A stretch of 64,000 bases of DNA, taken from contig CAVVHH010000002.1 of assembly GCA_963748005.1 (NCBI GenBank), forward strand, positions 2,666,001 to 2,730,000. The letters run 5' to 3'. The notes beneath the pieces were generated by a model. That model was not told where the DNA came from. It made no database searches and was given only the letters and a program-made list of their open reading frames with translations. The translations under genes were made by a program, and so were the position numbers. The stretch is from CAILZL01 sp963748005 (GTDB lineage Bacteria > Pseudomonadota > Gammaproteobacteria > Steroidobacterales > Steroidobacteraceae). Positions 9,906-18,961 of this stretch are shown piece by piece; the stretch's first letter is position 1; each line of letters starts with the position of its first letter.

Positions 9906-11249
9906 ATGACTACAGCTGCAACTCAACTGGCCGCGCATTTCCACAAACTCAAGGTGAGCGACATTCCGGACGCTTCGAAAACCGCCATCAAACGGCTGCT
10001 GCTCGACTACCTGGGCGTAGCGATTGCAGGCAGTCAGGCGAAAAGCGGCAGCATCGCGCGCGCATTTGTCAAATCCTGCGGCGGTAATGAACAGGCCACG
10101 TTGATCGGCGATTCAGCAAGCCTGCCGGCAACCCAGGTGGCGTTCGCCAATGCCATCTCCAGTCACAGCCTGGAGCTGGACGATATCGACGTGCTCGCGC
10201 TGTTTCATTTCAGTCCACCGGTGTATTCGGCGGCATTGGCTGCGGCGGAACTCGGCAATGCCAATGGCGAACAATTGTTGGTAGCACTGGCGGCGGGCTG
10301 CGAAATGATGGAGCGCGCCAGCCGGGCCGCCAACAATTCGCTGCGCAATCGCGGCTTTCACACCACGCCCACCTGCGGCGTGTTCGGTGCGGCCGTCGCA
10401 GCAGGAAAACTGCTGGGGCTCGATGCATCGCAATTGGTGTCGGCGCTGGGTATGGCGGGTGCGCAGGTGGCGGGCCTGATGGAAATGTACGGTCCTTCGA
10501 TGCAGAAGCGCTTCAACCCCGGCCCTGCGGCGCGCAATGGCGTGACTGCGGCGCAGATGGCGCAATTGGGCTTCACCGGAGCGGACACTATATTTGAAGG
10601 CGAGCGCGGCTTCCTGAAGGCATACACTGACAAGTCCGATGTGGCGCAGTTGCTGGCAGATCTGGATCAACCCTATCGCCTGGACATCGAACTCAAACCT
10701 TATTCATGCGCGCGGCCCATTCACAACGCTATCGATTGCGCGCTGGATATCAGGAAGCGCCATGCGCCTGCGCTGGAGGCAATCAGTGCAATTCATGTCG
10801 CGCGTCATCCGGACTGGGCGCACTACCATCAGAACCGGGTGCCACGTACCTATCATGAAGCGCAGGTGAGCCTGCCGTACTCAGTCGCCGTTGCGCTCAA
10901 GGATGGACAGGCGCTGCTTGCGCAGTACGCCGACAACAGGCTGCAGGAGTCCGATCTCAAGCGCCTCATGAGCGTGACCGAGTTTTCGACCGACGCCTCG
11001 TTGCCGCGCGGCGTGTCCTGCCGCATCACTGTCACCATGATCGACGGCAGCAACTTCGTCGCGCAGGTTGATCATCCCAAGGGATCCATCGGCAATCCCA
11101 TGAGCGATGACGAAGTCGGCAAAAAATTCAGCGATCTCGCCGGGCCGGTGGTGGGCGCGCAGACCGTCGCACAGATCAAGGAGCTGGTGGCCGGACTTGA
11201 ACACTGTGGCGATGTCAGGCAGTTGCTGCGATTGACGGTGGTTGCATAA
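9906..11249 (+). CDS. MmgE/PrpD family protein 2
   Basis: An intact 447-residue protein. Family features include LLLDYLGVAIAGSQ, an SHSLELDDID segment (the proposed active-site His/Asp region), GLMEMYGPSMQKRFNPG and LKPYSCARPIHNAID. MmgE/PrpD enzymes dehydrate or decarboxylate tricarboxylic and related acids in the cytoplasm. It is clearly homologous to the preceding gene but divergent, so it is not a recent duplication. The ATG at 9906 is preferred over an in-frame TTG six bases upstream. The ribosome binding site is weak; the gene starts 35 bases after its paralogue and is probably co-transcribed. Substrate unknown. Confidence 0.85.
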   Translation: MTTAATQLAAHFHKLKVSDIPDASKTAIKRLLLDYLGVAIAGSQAKSGSIARAFVKSCGGNEQATLIGDSASLPATQVAFANAISSHSLELDDIDVLALFHFSPPVYSAALAAAELGNANGEQLLVALAAGCEMMERASRAANNSLRNRGFHTTPTCGVFGAAVAAGKLLGLDASQLVSALGMAGAQVAGLMEMYGPSMQKRFNPGPAARNGVTAAQMAQLGFTGADTIFEGERGFLKAYTDKSDVAQLLADLDQPYRLDIELKPYSCARPIHNAIDCALDIRKRHAPALEAISAIHVARHPDWAHYHQNRVPRTYHEAQVSLPYSVAVALKDGQALLAQYADNRLQESDLKRLMSVTEFSTDASLPRGVSCRITVTMIDGSNFVAQVDHPKGSIGNPMSDDEVGKKFSDLAGPVVGAQTVAQIKELVAGLEHCGDVRQLLRLTVVA

Positions 11250-11324
11250 GGGTAGGCGCAATGAATTGCGCCCGATGTGACAGTGCTTTCGTAGATGCCG
11301 TCTTGAATTTCAATTCTTGTAGGG

Positions 11325-11380
11325 GCCGGGCATGCCCGGCTCTTTTCTGTGACGCACAGAGGGCGAGGCATGCCTCGCCC
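11325..11380. repeat. Pair of GC-rich palindromes, REP-like; the first resembles a terminator
   Basis: The 180-base gap between the MmgE/PrpD and ThDP genes holds two perfect palindromes: GCCGGGCATGCCCGGC at 11325-11340, followed by TCTTTTCT, and GGGCGAGGCATGCCTCGCCC at 11361-11380. Both share a CATG or GCATGC centre and look like two units of a dispersed REP-type intergenic repeat. The first could also attenuate read-through between the two operon halves. Confidence 0.6.
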
Positions 11381-11430
11381 CTGCGAGATACGGTTATTCG
11401 TTGTTGGGGCGCCCAACTTTGGGGGATAGC

Positions 11431-13101
11431 ATGAGCGACAAGCAGGTTCTTGAAATACTGGCGCATGCCTTCGTGCAGGAGGGCACGAAAGTGCATTTCA
11501 CGCTCATGGGCGATGCCAACATGTTCTGGGCCGACTGCATGGCGCGCAAGTTTGGTGTGAGGAACATTCACGTCATGCACGAGCATGCCGCGGTATCCAT
11601 GGCCGATGCCTATGCGCGCGCCACTGGCGAGGTGGGCGTGGCCTCGGTGACCAGCGGCCCGGGTCTGACGCAGACGGCGACTGCATTGACTGCGGCAGTG
11701 CGCGGCAACTGGCCGTTGGTGTTGTTCGCCGGCGATACGCCGATGAATGCCGCCTTTCACCTGCAGACCTTCGATATGAGTCCGTTCGTCGCCACCACCG
11801 GTGCGCATTTCATTCCGGTGCGGCATGTCGATCGCATGCTCGACAATGTACGCGAAGCTTTCCATGTGGCTCGCCACGAGCGTCGACCGGTAGTGCTCTC
11901 CGTGCCCATGGACTTCCAGAAGCAGAAGTTTCCGCACATGGTTCACTATCAGTCCTCGCGGGAACTCATACCCACGGCACAAAGGCCGGCGCCGGACCCC
12001 GATTTGATCGAGCGCGCCGTAGACATGATCGCGCAGGCCGAGAAGCCGATGCTGCTTGCCGGTCGGGGTGCAGTGCGCTCTGGGGCCGGCGCGGTACTGA
12101 CAGAAGTGGCTGATCAATGCGGCGCATTATTGGGCACCAGCCTGCTGGGCAAGGGGCTGTTCGATCAGCATCGTTTCTCGGTGGGCACCGCAGGTCAGTT
12201 CGCCACCGACCTCGCCCGCGAACTCTGGGCCGAATGCGATCTGGTGATTGGCGTCGGCGCAGGGCTGGGGCCGTACACCACGGAAGTGGGATACCTTTAT
12301 CCCAATGCGAAAGTGATTCACATCGACACACATCCGCGCGGCCTGTTTCAAGGCCTGCGCATCGCCGATCTATATATTCAGGCGGATGCGCAGGCTGCGG
12401 CGACAGCATTGCTGACGCGACTGCGCGAACGCAAAATCAGCGGCAAGGGAGTGCGTTCTGAAGAACTGGTGAAGAAACTTCATGAGGCGCTGGCCCGTCC
12501 TGATCCGAAACCGATGCCCATCGCGCCGGGCACGGTCGATCCGCGTGAAGCCATACTGGAACTCGATCGTGTGATCCCGAAAGACTGGGACATTGTGGTG
12601 GGCAGCGCGCACTTCTTCAGTGTTGCGCTGTCGCATATGCGTGGTAGAGCGCCGGAGCGTTATCACATCATCAACGATTTCGCGGCCTGCGGCTCGGGAC
12701 TGTGTGCGACTGTCGGTATGGCAACCGCCCGCGGTGATGGCAAGGTGGTGCTGTTCGACGGCGACGGCAGCATGAAGATGCATATTCAGGAGCTGGATAC
12801 GGCGGCAAGGCATAAACTGAAGTTTCTGGCCTGCGTGCTCAACGACGGCTCTTATGCCTCCGAAGCCCACAAATTCCGTTCGATGAACATGGATCCGGGC
12901 GAAGTCATGCATGGCCGTTGCGACTTCAATGCGGTATCCAGGGCATTCGGCCTGCGCGGTGAAACCGTCAAGACACTGGGCCGGTTTCAGGCATTGTTCG
13001 ACGCCTATCAGAAAGCCGATTGCGCGGAGGTGTGGGATATCCACATCGACGAGCAATTGCCATCGAAGCTGTTCCGTCGTGTCTGGTTCGGGGAGATGTA
13101 A
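11431..13101 (+). CDS. Thiamine-diphosphate-dependent enzyme, acetolactate-synthase-like
   Basis: A 556-residue protein with the three domains of the acetolactate synthase/benzoylformate decarboxylase superfamily. Glu51 in HVMHEHAAVSMADAYAR is the conserved ThDP-activating Glu. The central domain shows MLLAGRGAVRSGA. The C-terminal ThDP motif runs from GDGSMKMHIQEL (about residue 445) to NDGSYASEAH (about 470). ThDP enzymes of this family decarboxylate 2-oxo acids or make and break C-C bonds next to a carbonyl. The start at 11431 follows a GGGGGA. Placed between MmgE/PrpD and CoxG-like genes, it probably handles a 2-oxo acid or CoA intermediate of this pathway; the exact reaction cannot be read from sequence. 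The gene ends five bases before the next. Confidence 0.85.
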   Translation: MSDKQVLEILAHAFVQEGTKVHFTLMGDANMFWADCMARKFGVRNIHVMHEHAAVSMADAYARATGEVGVASVTSGPGLTQTATALTAAVRGNWPLVLFAGDTPMNAAFHLQTFDMSPFVATTGAHFIPVRHVDRMLDNVREAFHVARHERRPVVLSVPMDFQKQKFPHMVHYQSSRELIPTAQRPAPDPDLIERAVDMIAQAEKPMLLAGRGAVRSGAGAVLTEVADQCGALLGTSLLGKGLFDQHRFSVGTAGQFATDLARELWAECDLVIGVGAGLGPYTTEVGYLYPNAKVIHIDTHPRGLFQGLRIADLYIQADAQAAATALLTRLRERKISGKGVRSEELVKKLHEALARPDPKPMPIAPGTVDPREAILELDRVIPKDWDIVVGSAHFFSVALSHMRGRAPERYHIINDFAACGSGLCATVGMATARGDGKVVLFDGDGSMKMHIQELDTAARHKLKFLACVLNDGSYASEAHKFRSMNMDPGEVMHGRCDFNAVSRAFGLRGETVKTLGRFQALFDAYQKADCAEVWDIHIDEQLPSKLFRRVWFGEM

Positions 13102-13106
13102 TTTCA

Positions 13107-13697
13107 ATGTCTGATCTGATTCCCATCTCCGAAAAAGCCAGCATTCCCGGATCGCCTGCAGAAGTGTGGCCGTTAATCTCCGACCCAAAAGCGGTGGTTT
13201 CATGCGTACCCGGCGCGGCGATTGTTGCGCAGCGTGACGATGGCACGTATGAGGCAACCATCACTGTCAAGTTCGGCCCGACGATTGCGAAGTTTTCTGG
13301 TGAAGTTACCGTGAACTATGACCATGCAGCCAGACGCTGCAATGTTGAAGGTCGCGGCATCGATCAGCGCGGTGCTTCGCGCGCTCTGGTTGCATTGCTG
13401 GTCACGATCGAGGGTGCTGAATCATCAGTGCTTGCGGTCAATGGTGGCTTCAATGTCGCTGGACCACTGGAGACATTTGCCTCGGCCGGCGGTGTACATG
13501 TCGCACGTGCGCTGTTGGCGGAATTCGCAAAGAACATGGCAGCCGTTGTGGAAGCGAAACGTACGCAATCGCAGCAAGCGAGCGTTGGGGCACCGCAGGT
13601 GATCGACCCGGCTGCTGCCGAACTGCACGGTGGCAAGCTGCTGTGGAATGCATTTCTCGGCTGGTTGCGTCAGTTGTTCCGGCGCCGGCAACAATGA
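13107..13697 (+). CDS. CoxG-like SRPBCC-fold protein
   Basis: A 196-residue protein matching the CO-dehydrogenase subunit G (CoxG) family, a START/SRPBCC fold: N-terminal ISEKASIPGSPAEVWPLISD, then CVPGAAIV, VKFGPTIAKFSGEV and a CNVEGRGIDQRG segment. A basic amphipathic C-terminus (LGWLRQLFRRRQQ) could bind membrane. CoxG proteins recruit or help mature molybdenum hydroxylases, but no such enzyme lies in the window, so a pathway-specific ligand-binding role is possible. GGGGAGA lies upstream of the ATG at 13107, inside the end of the ThDP gene, showing tight coupling. Confidence 0.8.
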   Translation: MSDLIPISEKASIPGSPAEVWPLISDPKAVVSCVPGAAIVAQRDDGTYEATITVKFGPTIAKFSGEVTVNYDHAARRCNVEGRGIDQRGASRALVALLVTIEGAESSVLAVNGGFNVAGPLETFASAGGVHVARALLAEFAKNMAAVVEAKRTQSQQASVGAPQVIDPAAAELHGGKLLWNAFLGWLRQLFRRRQQ

Positions 13698-13743
13698 CGC
13701 TGCGCAATTCTTAAAACAAGATGGCGTCGCAACAGGGGTAACC

Positions 13744-15066
13744 ATGTCAGAAGCACCTGCTGATTCAGATCAGTCAAAGAAAGCCACCGCCAGCGGCTGG
13801 ATCGGCTCGGCGCTTGAGTACTATGACTTCTTCATCTACGCCACTGCGGCCGCACTGGTTTTTCCGCAGATTTTCTTTCCAAAGGGCAATCCACAGATTG
13901 CCATCGTTGCATCGCTGGCTACGTATGGAGTTGGCTACGTCGCGCGCCCAATTGGCGCTTTTTTTCTCGGTCACTGGGGTGACACACGTGGTCGCAAGAA
14001 CGTGCTGATCGTCTGCCTGTTCATCATGGGGTTCGCGACGCTGGCGGTGGGTTTGCTGCCGACCTACGAACAGGTCGGCATACTCGCGCCCATCCTGCTG
14101 GTCATCCTGCGTCTCGCCCAGGGCTTTGCAGTTGCAGGCGAAATGTCGGGCGCGAGCTCCATGATCATGGAACATGCACCGCCCGGACAGCGGGGCTATT
14201 ACGCCAGCTACACCCTGCAGGGCGTACAGGCGGGCCAGATTCTTGCGGCAGCGATCTTCCTGCCGTTGGCGCACTGGTTGCCGGAGCGAGCCTTCATGAG
14301 CTGGGGCTGGCGCATCCCGTTCCTGCTCAGCATTTTCGTTCTTATCGCCGGCTATCTGATACGTCGCAAGGTGGCTGAGACGCCTGTATTTCGCGAGGTC
14401 AGCAAGCAGGGCAAGGTCGCGCGGGCGCCGATCATTGAAGCCTTTCGCTGTTGCTGGAGAGACATGCTGCGCTTGACATGCATGTCGCTGATGGCCGTTA
14501 TCCCGGTAGTGACCTCGGTGTTCGGTGCGGTGTACGCCGTGCAGCCTGCCTACGGTAACAATTTCAGCAAGTCCGTTTATCTGTGGATTCCAGTATTGGG
14601 CAACGTTGCAGCAGTGCTGGTTATTCCTATGATTGGCCGCCTGTCGGACCGCGTTGGTCGCAGGCCACCGATCATCGCCGGGGCGCTGGGTTCGGGGCTG
14701 CTTGCCTATGCCTATCTGTATGCCATCAGCATCCACAACGTGCCCCTGACCATTGCCCTGTCGCTGCTGATGTGGGGGATTGTTTATCAGTTCTATAACG
14801 CGGTATTCCCGAGCTTCTATCCGGAGATGTTTCCGACGCGTGCCCGCGTCTCGGCCATGGCCATCGCGCAGAACACCGGCGCATTCATCGTCGCCATGCT
14901 GCCCGCGCTGTTCACCCTCGTGGCGCCGCCCGGTACGCTCAACGTACCGCTGGTCATTGGATCAATCGCCTTCGGCATCACCATCATTGCAGCGCTTTCC
15001 GCTTGGAGCGCGCGCGAGACCTATCGGTTGCAGCTGCATGAGCTGGGGGAGCAAAAGCGCGGCTGA
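13744..15066 (+). CDS. MFS transporter, metabolite:H+ symporter (MHS/ShiA-like) type
   Basis: A 440-residue protein with about 12 membrane segments. MHS hallmarks are SALEYYDFFIYATAAALVF, GHWGDTRGRKNVL in the loop between helices 2 and 3, RLAQGFAVAGEMSGA and the second-half loop GRLSDRVGRR. Relatives such as ShiA and ProP carry shikimate, dicarboxylates or other organic acids with protons. The ATG follows AGGGG. As the last gene of the 5.6-15.1 kb operon it is the likely uptake system for that pathway's substrate (inference). Confidence 0.85.
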   Translation: MSEAPADSDQSKKATASGWIGSALEYYDFFIYATAAALVFPQIFFPKGNPQIAIVASLATYGVGYVARPIGAFFLGHWGDTRGRKNVLIVCLFIMGFATLAVGLLPTYEQVGILAPILLVILRLAQGFAVAGEMSGASSMIMEHAPPGQRGYYASYTLQGVQAGQILAAAIFLPLAHWLPERAFMSWGWRIPFLLSIFVLIAGYLIRRKVAETPVFREVSKQGKVARAPIIEAFRCCWRDMLRLTCMSLMAVIPVVTSVFGAVYAVQPAYGNNFSKSVYLWIPVLGNVAAVLVIPMIGRLSDRVGRRPPIIAGALGSGLLAYAYLYAISIHNVPLTIALSLLMWGIVYQFYNAVFPSFYPEMFPTRARVSAMAIAQNTGAFIVAMLPALFTLVAPPGTLNVPLVIGSIAFGITIIAALSAWSARETYRLQLHELGEQKRG

Positions 15067-15398
15067 AAGCGGCCCGGAGCCGCCACTCGCGCGTCGGGTC
15101 AAATTGTCCGCAAAGCGGTCAGTCGAGCGACGGCATTTGCCTTCCCAAAGCGGACGCGACAGGCTTAACACGACTGCTGCCTGTCGGCTATATTGGTTCC
15201 AAATAAACAAACAGCTCTGAAAGGACTCGCGGTGCAAACAAGCGCTTAATCTCGCGTCAATGGATGCTATGCAGCTGGGAGATGCCGACCACTCCTTCAT
15301 CGAACTGAAATAGTTACTTGCTTTGTAAGCCATGGCATTCGGAACCGGCGTGAACCACATAGAGCGAATCCCGCCGTGCTGCGGTCCGCCCGCCGATC
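15067..15398. other. Intergenic region between converging genes; no convincing gene
   Basis: About 330 bases between the MHS transporter stop and the MddA-like stop. Short frames at 15258-15311 (MDAMQLGDADHSFIELK) and 15332 have no signs of selection. A segment around 15105-15165, read on the minus strand, contains GTCCGCTTTGGGAAGGC and looks like a dispersed intergenic repeat. No clear terminator hairpin with a T-run was found. Confidence 0.4.
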
Positions 15399-16130
15399 CT
15401 ATGATTTTCGGCGCGGAAGTGGCACGATCATCGGCGTCTCGCGTCGGTAGCGCTCATAGGTCTCGCCGAGGGCTTGGCGCGTATCGTGTTCTTCCAGGAA
15501 GATGCCAAAGAAGACGTAGCCGGTGGTGGTGGCGGCGAACAGCAGATGTCCCAAGCTCATATAGGGCGTCGCCCATAAGCCGATCAGCACACCGAGCATG
15601 ATGGGGTGCCGCACGAAGCGGTACAACGCCACCTCGACGAACGGCACCGGTCGGTATGGTTGGCTCCGCAGGCGCAGGTACACCTGACGCAGCCCGAAGA
15701 GGTCGAAGTGATTGATCATGAAGGTCGATGCGAAGAGCACGACCCATCCCAGCCAGAACAAGGCTTGGAGCAGATTTTTGCCGACAGCACTTTCGACATT
15801 CCAGACAACCCCCCGGATCGGTTGCCATTGCCAGCACAACAGCGCCAGCACCAGGCCCGTCAATAGCACATAGGTGCTACGTTCGGCCGGCTGCGGCACG
15901 ATGCGGGTCCAGCGTTCTTTGAATCCGGGACGCGCCATGAAGCTGTGCTGGAAGGCGAACAGACCAATCAGGATCAGATCGACCAGTATCGCGGGCGCCA
16001 TCGCACTCGCCGGCTCGGAGTCAATAGTATTCGGCACCACGATGTTGCCGACGAAACAGATCAAGTAGAGCAAGGAGGCGACGCCGAGGGCATAAGCGAC
16101 GATGCCGTAGATGAAGATGATGACTTTCAT
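15399..16130 (-). CDS. mddA: Methanethiol S-methyltransferase-like membrane protein
   Basis: A 243-residue protein with five or six membrane helices from the isoprenylcysteine-methyltransferase/NnrU superfamily. The C-terminal SAM-binding region reads LYRFVRHPIMLGVLIGLW, then GHLLFAATTTGY and a FLEEHDTRQALGETYERY segment, close to MddA proteins, which methylate methanethiol to dimethyl sulfide. An N-terminal FAFQHSFMARPGFKERWT also fits. It stands alone, with a 700-base gap upstream, so there is no pathway context. A related small-thiol or isoprenylcysteine methyltransferase is the alternative. Confidence 0.75.
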   Translation of the reverse strand: MKVIIFIYGIVAYALGVASLLYLICFVGNIVVPNTIDSEPASAMAPAILVDLILIGLFAFQHSFMARPGFKERWTRIVPQPAERSTYVLLTGLVLALLCWQWQPIRGVVWNVESAVGKNLLQALFWLGWVVLFASTFMINHFDLFGLRQVYLRLRSQPYRPVPFVEVALYRFVRHPIMLGVLIGLWATPYMSLGHLLFAATTTGYVFFGIFLEEHDTRQALGETYERYRRETPMIVPLPRRKS

Positions 16131-16922
16131 GAGACGCTCAAGTTGCAGTCGGATTCCGTGAGGGATGTGGTATCTCGTGCAGTTTCGTTGCGGACGGATT
16201 CAGTATCCGGTGACGCATGCGACTTGTCATTGATTCAGGCGCTTTCTGAAGTGACCCAGACGCCGGATTGGAGTGAGCGCTTGCACGATGATGGCTGCGC
16301 CCGTGTGAACGACACCGCGTGTGTACGGCGCCGGGTGAAGGTTAGTAGGTATTCAGTTGCTGTCCGCTTCGATGGTTTGCAATAACCGCTATCGGGAGCT
16401 TTGACTGGCCGCTCTGGGTCGAAAAAACAGTTCCCCGATGCGGTTCTTATCCGACGATCGCACCTTTTAGCTTTCCCGGCGATGTATTTTGGGGATATAT
16501 CCAATTGGTGGCCGGCAATTCTGCTTGGTCCCTCCCACTGTGTTGTAAGTCAACCAACGAGAGCCGGGTACAGCTGACGAAGTGCAATGGAAACACCCGC
16601 CGCAATGATGTGCATCCACACCAAATTTCGCCCCAACACGCCCGGAGTTCAGAAGCGCGGTAAACACCTAGGAAACAGCCGCTGTGCTGCCATGGCAGCG
16701 TGGTAACATTTTTTATCCTGGCAAAGCCGGATTGCGGCTCGTTAGCTTGCCCAAAATTACCGGGATGACAAGGAGCCGCAGGGGAATAGCCATGTGGTCA
16801 AGCCCTATCGTAGTCAGTGTGCTGAGATCGGACAGCGCACAGGAGAGGAATATATGCACGCTTCCGATGGCGTCAGGTTCTCATTAACAGTCAGTGCTGA
16901 TTGAAAAGAGGAGTATTTCATC
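16131..16922. other. Gene-poor intergenic region
   Basis: About 790 bases without a convincing gene. Short frames on both strands lack ribosome binding sites and protein-like composition. The last part (16890-16922) carries the promoter-proximal region and ribosome binding site of the next gene. No strong repeat or RNA structure was recognised by eye. Confidence 0.4.
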
Positions 16923-17267
16923 ATGAGCTACAAGTACGTCATGTTGAGTTCTGTATTCGCAGCTTCCTTGATAGCAGGGTCGCCTGCATTCGCAGGCAGC
17001 AGCACTTTGCGCTGTCAGGTTCGAAACAACATTGATTCATCGCCGAGCCAGTTTCAGTTTGTGGCACTCAATGGACGTACCACTCCGCTACCTGCAGGCG
17101 CAACAGTGACGATCCTGATTGCCCCGATGCGTGTCGCGGGGGTTGATCCAAAGTCGGTCCGCGTCAGTTTTGAATTTGCGCTTGATCAACAACTCGCAGC
17201 TGGCGCCGAAGCCACTTTTCCGGGTTCTGGTTTTGCAAAATCGTGTACGGCGCGCGCCAATTGGTGA
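16923..17267 (+). CDS. Small secreted hypothetical protein
   Basis: A 114-residue protein with a clear Sec signal peptide (YVMLSSVFAASLIAGSPAFA, cleavage after AFA about residue 24). The mature part is short and beta-rich, with two Cys residues (LRCQVRNN and AKSCTARANW) that could form a disulfide. AAGAGGAG precedes the ATG at good spacing. I do not recognise a family. It stands alone between the MddA-like gene and the symporter. Confidence 0.6.
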   Translation: MSYKYVMLSSVFAASLIAGSPAFAGSSTLRCQVRNNIDSSPSQFQFVALNGRTTPLPAGATVTILIAPMRVAGVDPKSVRVSFEFALDQQLAAGAEATFPGSGFAKSCTARANW

Positions 17268-17527
17268 CCTGAGCACCGGCGTCCACGGAACCGTAATCAG
17301 CTTCCGCTGCTTTCGTGGACGCCCCAGTCTGTTCATGGAGGAAGCGCACATCCATTATTCCCTCTGTCTCTTTTAATTGAATATCGGCAGGCGCACGGTA
17401 TGGACGGCGATTCAATTGCGGTGATGGCCAGGGCGGTGCAATGGGTCGTTTCTGCCGCTCAGTTGAATTGAATCACTGCTTCATTCTCCACGATTCTCCG
17501 CATCTTCTTTCGATCTGCATCCAATGC

Positions 17528-18928
17528 TCAGGTCAGCTGTCGATCAAGTTCTTCCAGAGTCTGACCTCTGGTCTCGCGTGCAACGAATACGTAGGTGACA
17601 CCAGCAATCAGGAATACCGCGGCGAGGAAGGTGAATGCAGGAATAATCGCACTGGCGGTAACCGCTGGCTTGATCATGTTGGATGAGCCGATCAGCAGCG
17701 CAAGACCAAGTGGACCAACGATCTTGCCGAGGCTGCCCGCCGCGTAGCAGGCGCCCGATCCTCGTCCACGCAGCCGTGAAGGCCAGATCTCCGAGGTATA
17801 CATGCCCATGATGGCAAAACCACTATCGGCCAGCACGAAGGCTATGCCGAATGGCAACCAGAACAACTCGCGGTTGAGCAGGTCGCCGTGGCCCACCAGA
17901 CCGGCAATCACCAGGAACAACGCGGCACCGCAGGCTGCGATTGCGCCGCAGCGTCTTCGACCGAAACGATCCGACAGCCAGCCCATGGTCAGGCGCGACA
18001 GCAGACCGGTGAGGCTCAGGCCAATCATGATCTTTGCAGCTTGCGCACCGTTGATTTCAAGAATCTGCGCCAGCAGCGTTGGTGCCCACAGCGTGATGCC
18101 GTAATAGCCCGTGACGACACCGAAGTTGATCAGCATGCCGACTGCGAGGCTGCGTCTGCGTGTGAGCACTTCATCCCAGCTGGGCGGTTGTTCCACCTTG
18201 CTGTACGACTGAACGATCTTGTCCATGTCGGCGTTCGGCCCCAGCGCCCAGGCCAGCGAACGTTTGCCGAGTTCTACATGACCATGTGCCAGTGCCCAGC
18301 GCGGTGATTCCGGCATGATGTAGATCACTGCAATGCCGACCAGGATCGGCACCGCGCCAATCGCAAACATGCCGCGCCATCCCAGCACCGGCATGAGAAA
18401 GGAAGCACAGAGGGCACCCACCAGTAACCCACCCGCTGCGGCAGTTGAGACGAAGCTGCTGGCAAAGCCGCGATTGGCTGCCGGTGCGAATTCCTGCACC
18501 AGCACGATGAATATGAAGAAACCTGCTGCGCCGAAACCGATGATGGTGCGCATCACCGCCAGGAAGATCCAGTCACCAGTCGGAGTGAAAGCCAGAATCA
18601 GGCTGGCTCCTGAGCAGGTCATGATGGTGCCGATGAATGCTTTCTTGCGTCCGATGTGGTCAGCGAGATATCCCCAGAAAAAAGAGCCGATGACGGCGCC
18701 AATGCCCGAGGCGTACAGAATTGCAGCTGATTGTCCGTAGCTGAGCTGCCAGGGACCGGTAATGACTGCCAGAACGAAGGCAATCACATAAATATCCATC
18801 GTTTCCAGCATCCCTGTCAGCGAGCAGAAGGTCACGATCTTCCACTGGTTGCCAGTCAGCTGCGGCCGTATTGCGGCCTGTGCCACATCAGGTTGGCTGG
18901 CGACTATCTGTTGTTCAACCACTGACAT
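17528..18928 (-). CDS. MFS transporter, aromatic acid:H+ symporter (AAHS) type
   Basis: A 466-residue, 12-helix transporter. N-terminal LTGMLETMDIYVIAFVLAVI places the conserved acidic residue of helix 1; WGYLADHIGRKKAF and GWLSDRFGRRRCG are the two MFS loop motifs; IMPESPRWALAHGH and ARETRGQTLEELDRQ are typical of the sugar/aromatic-acid branch. AAHS members import benzoate- or hydroxybenzoate-type acids with protons. It is followed on the same strand by two amidohydrolase genes further upstream, so the three may form one catabolic unit transcribed leftward from about 20.8 kb. Confidence 0.8.
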   Translation of the reverse strand: MSVVEQQIVASQPDVAQAAIRPQLTGNQWKIVTFCSLTGMLETMDIYVIAFVLAVITGPWQLSYGQSAAILYASGIGAVIGSFFWGYLADHIGRKKAFIGTIMTCSGASLILAFTPTGDWIFLAVMRTIIGFGAAGFFIFIVLVQEFAPAANRGFASSFVSTAAAGGLLVGALCASFLMPVLGWRGMFAIGAVPILVGIAVIYIMPESPRWALAHGHVELGKRSLAWALGPNADMDKIVQSYSKVEQPPSWDEVLTRRRSLAVGMLINFGVVTGYYGITLWAPTLLAQILEINGAQAAKIMIGLSLTGLLSRLTMGWLSDRFGRRRCGAIAACGAALFLVIAGLVGHGDLLNRELFWLPFGIAFVLADSGFAIMGMYTSEIWPSRLRGRGSGACYAAGSLGKIVGPLGLALLIGSSNMIKPAVTASAIIPAFTFLAAVFLIAGVTYVFVARETRGQTLEELDRQLT

Positions 18929-18961
18929 GTTTGTGTCATCCCCGAATTATCGTTGTGTAAT

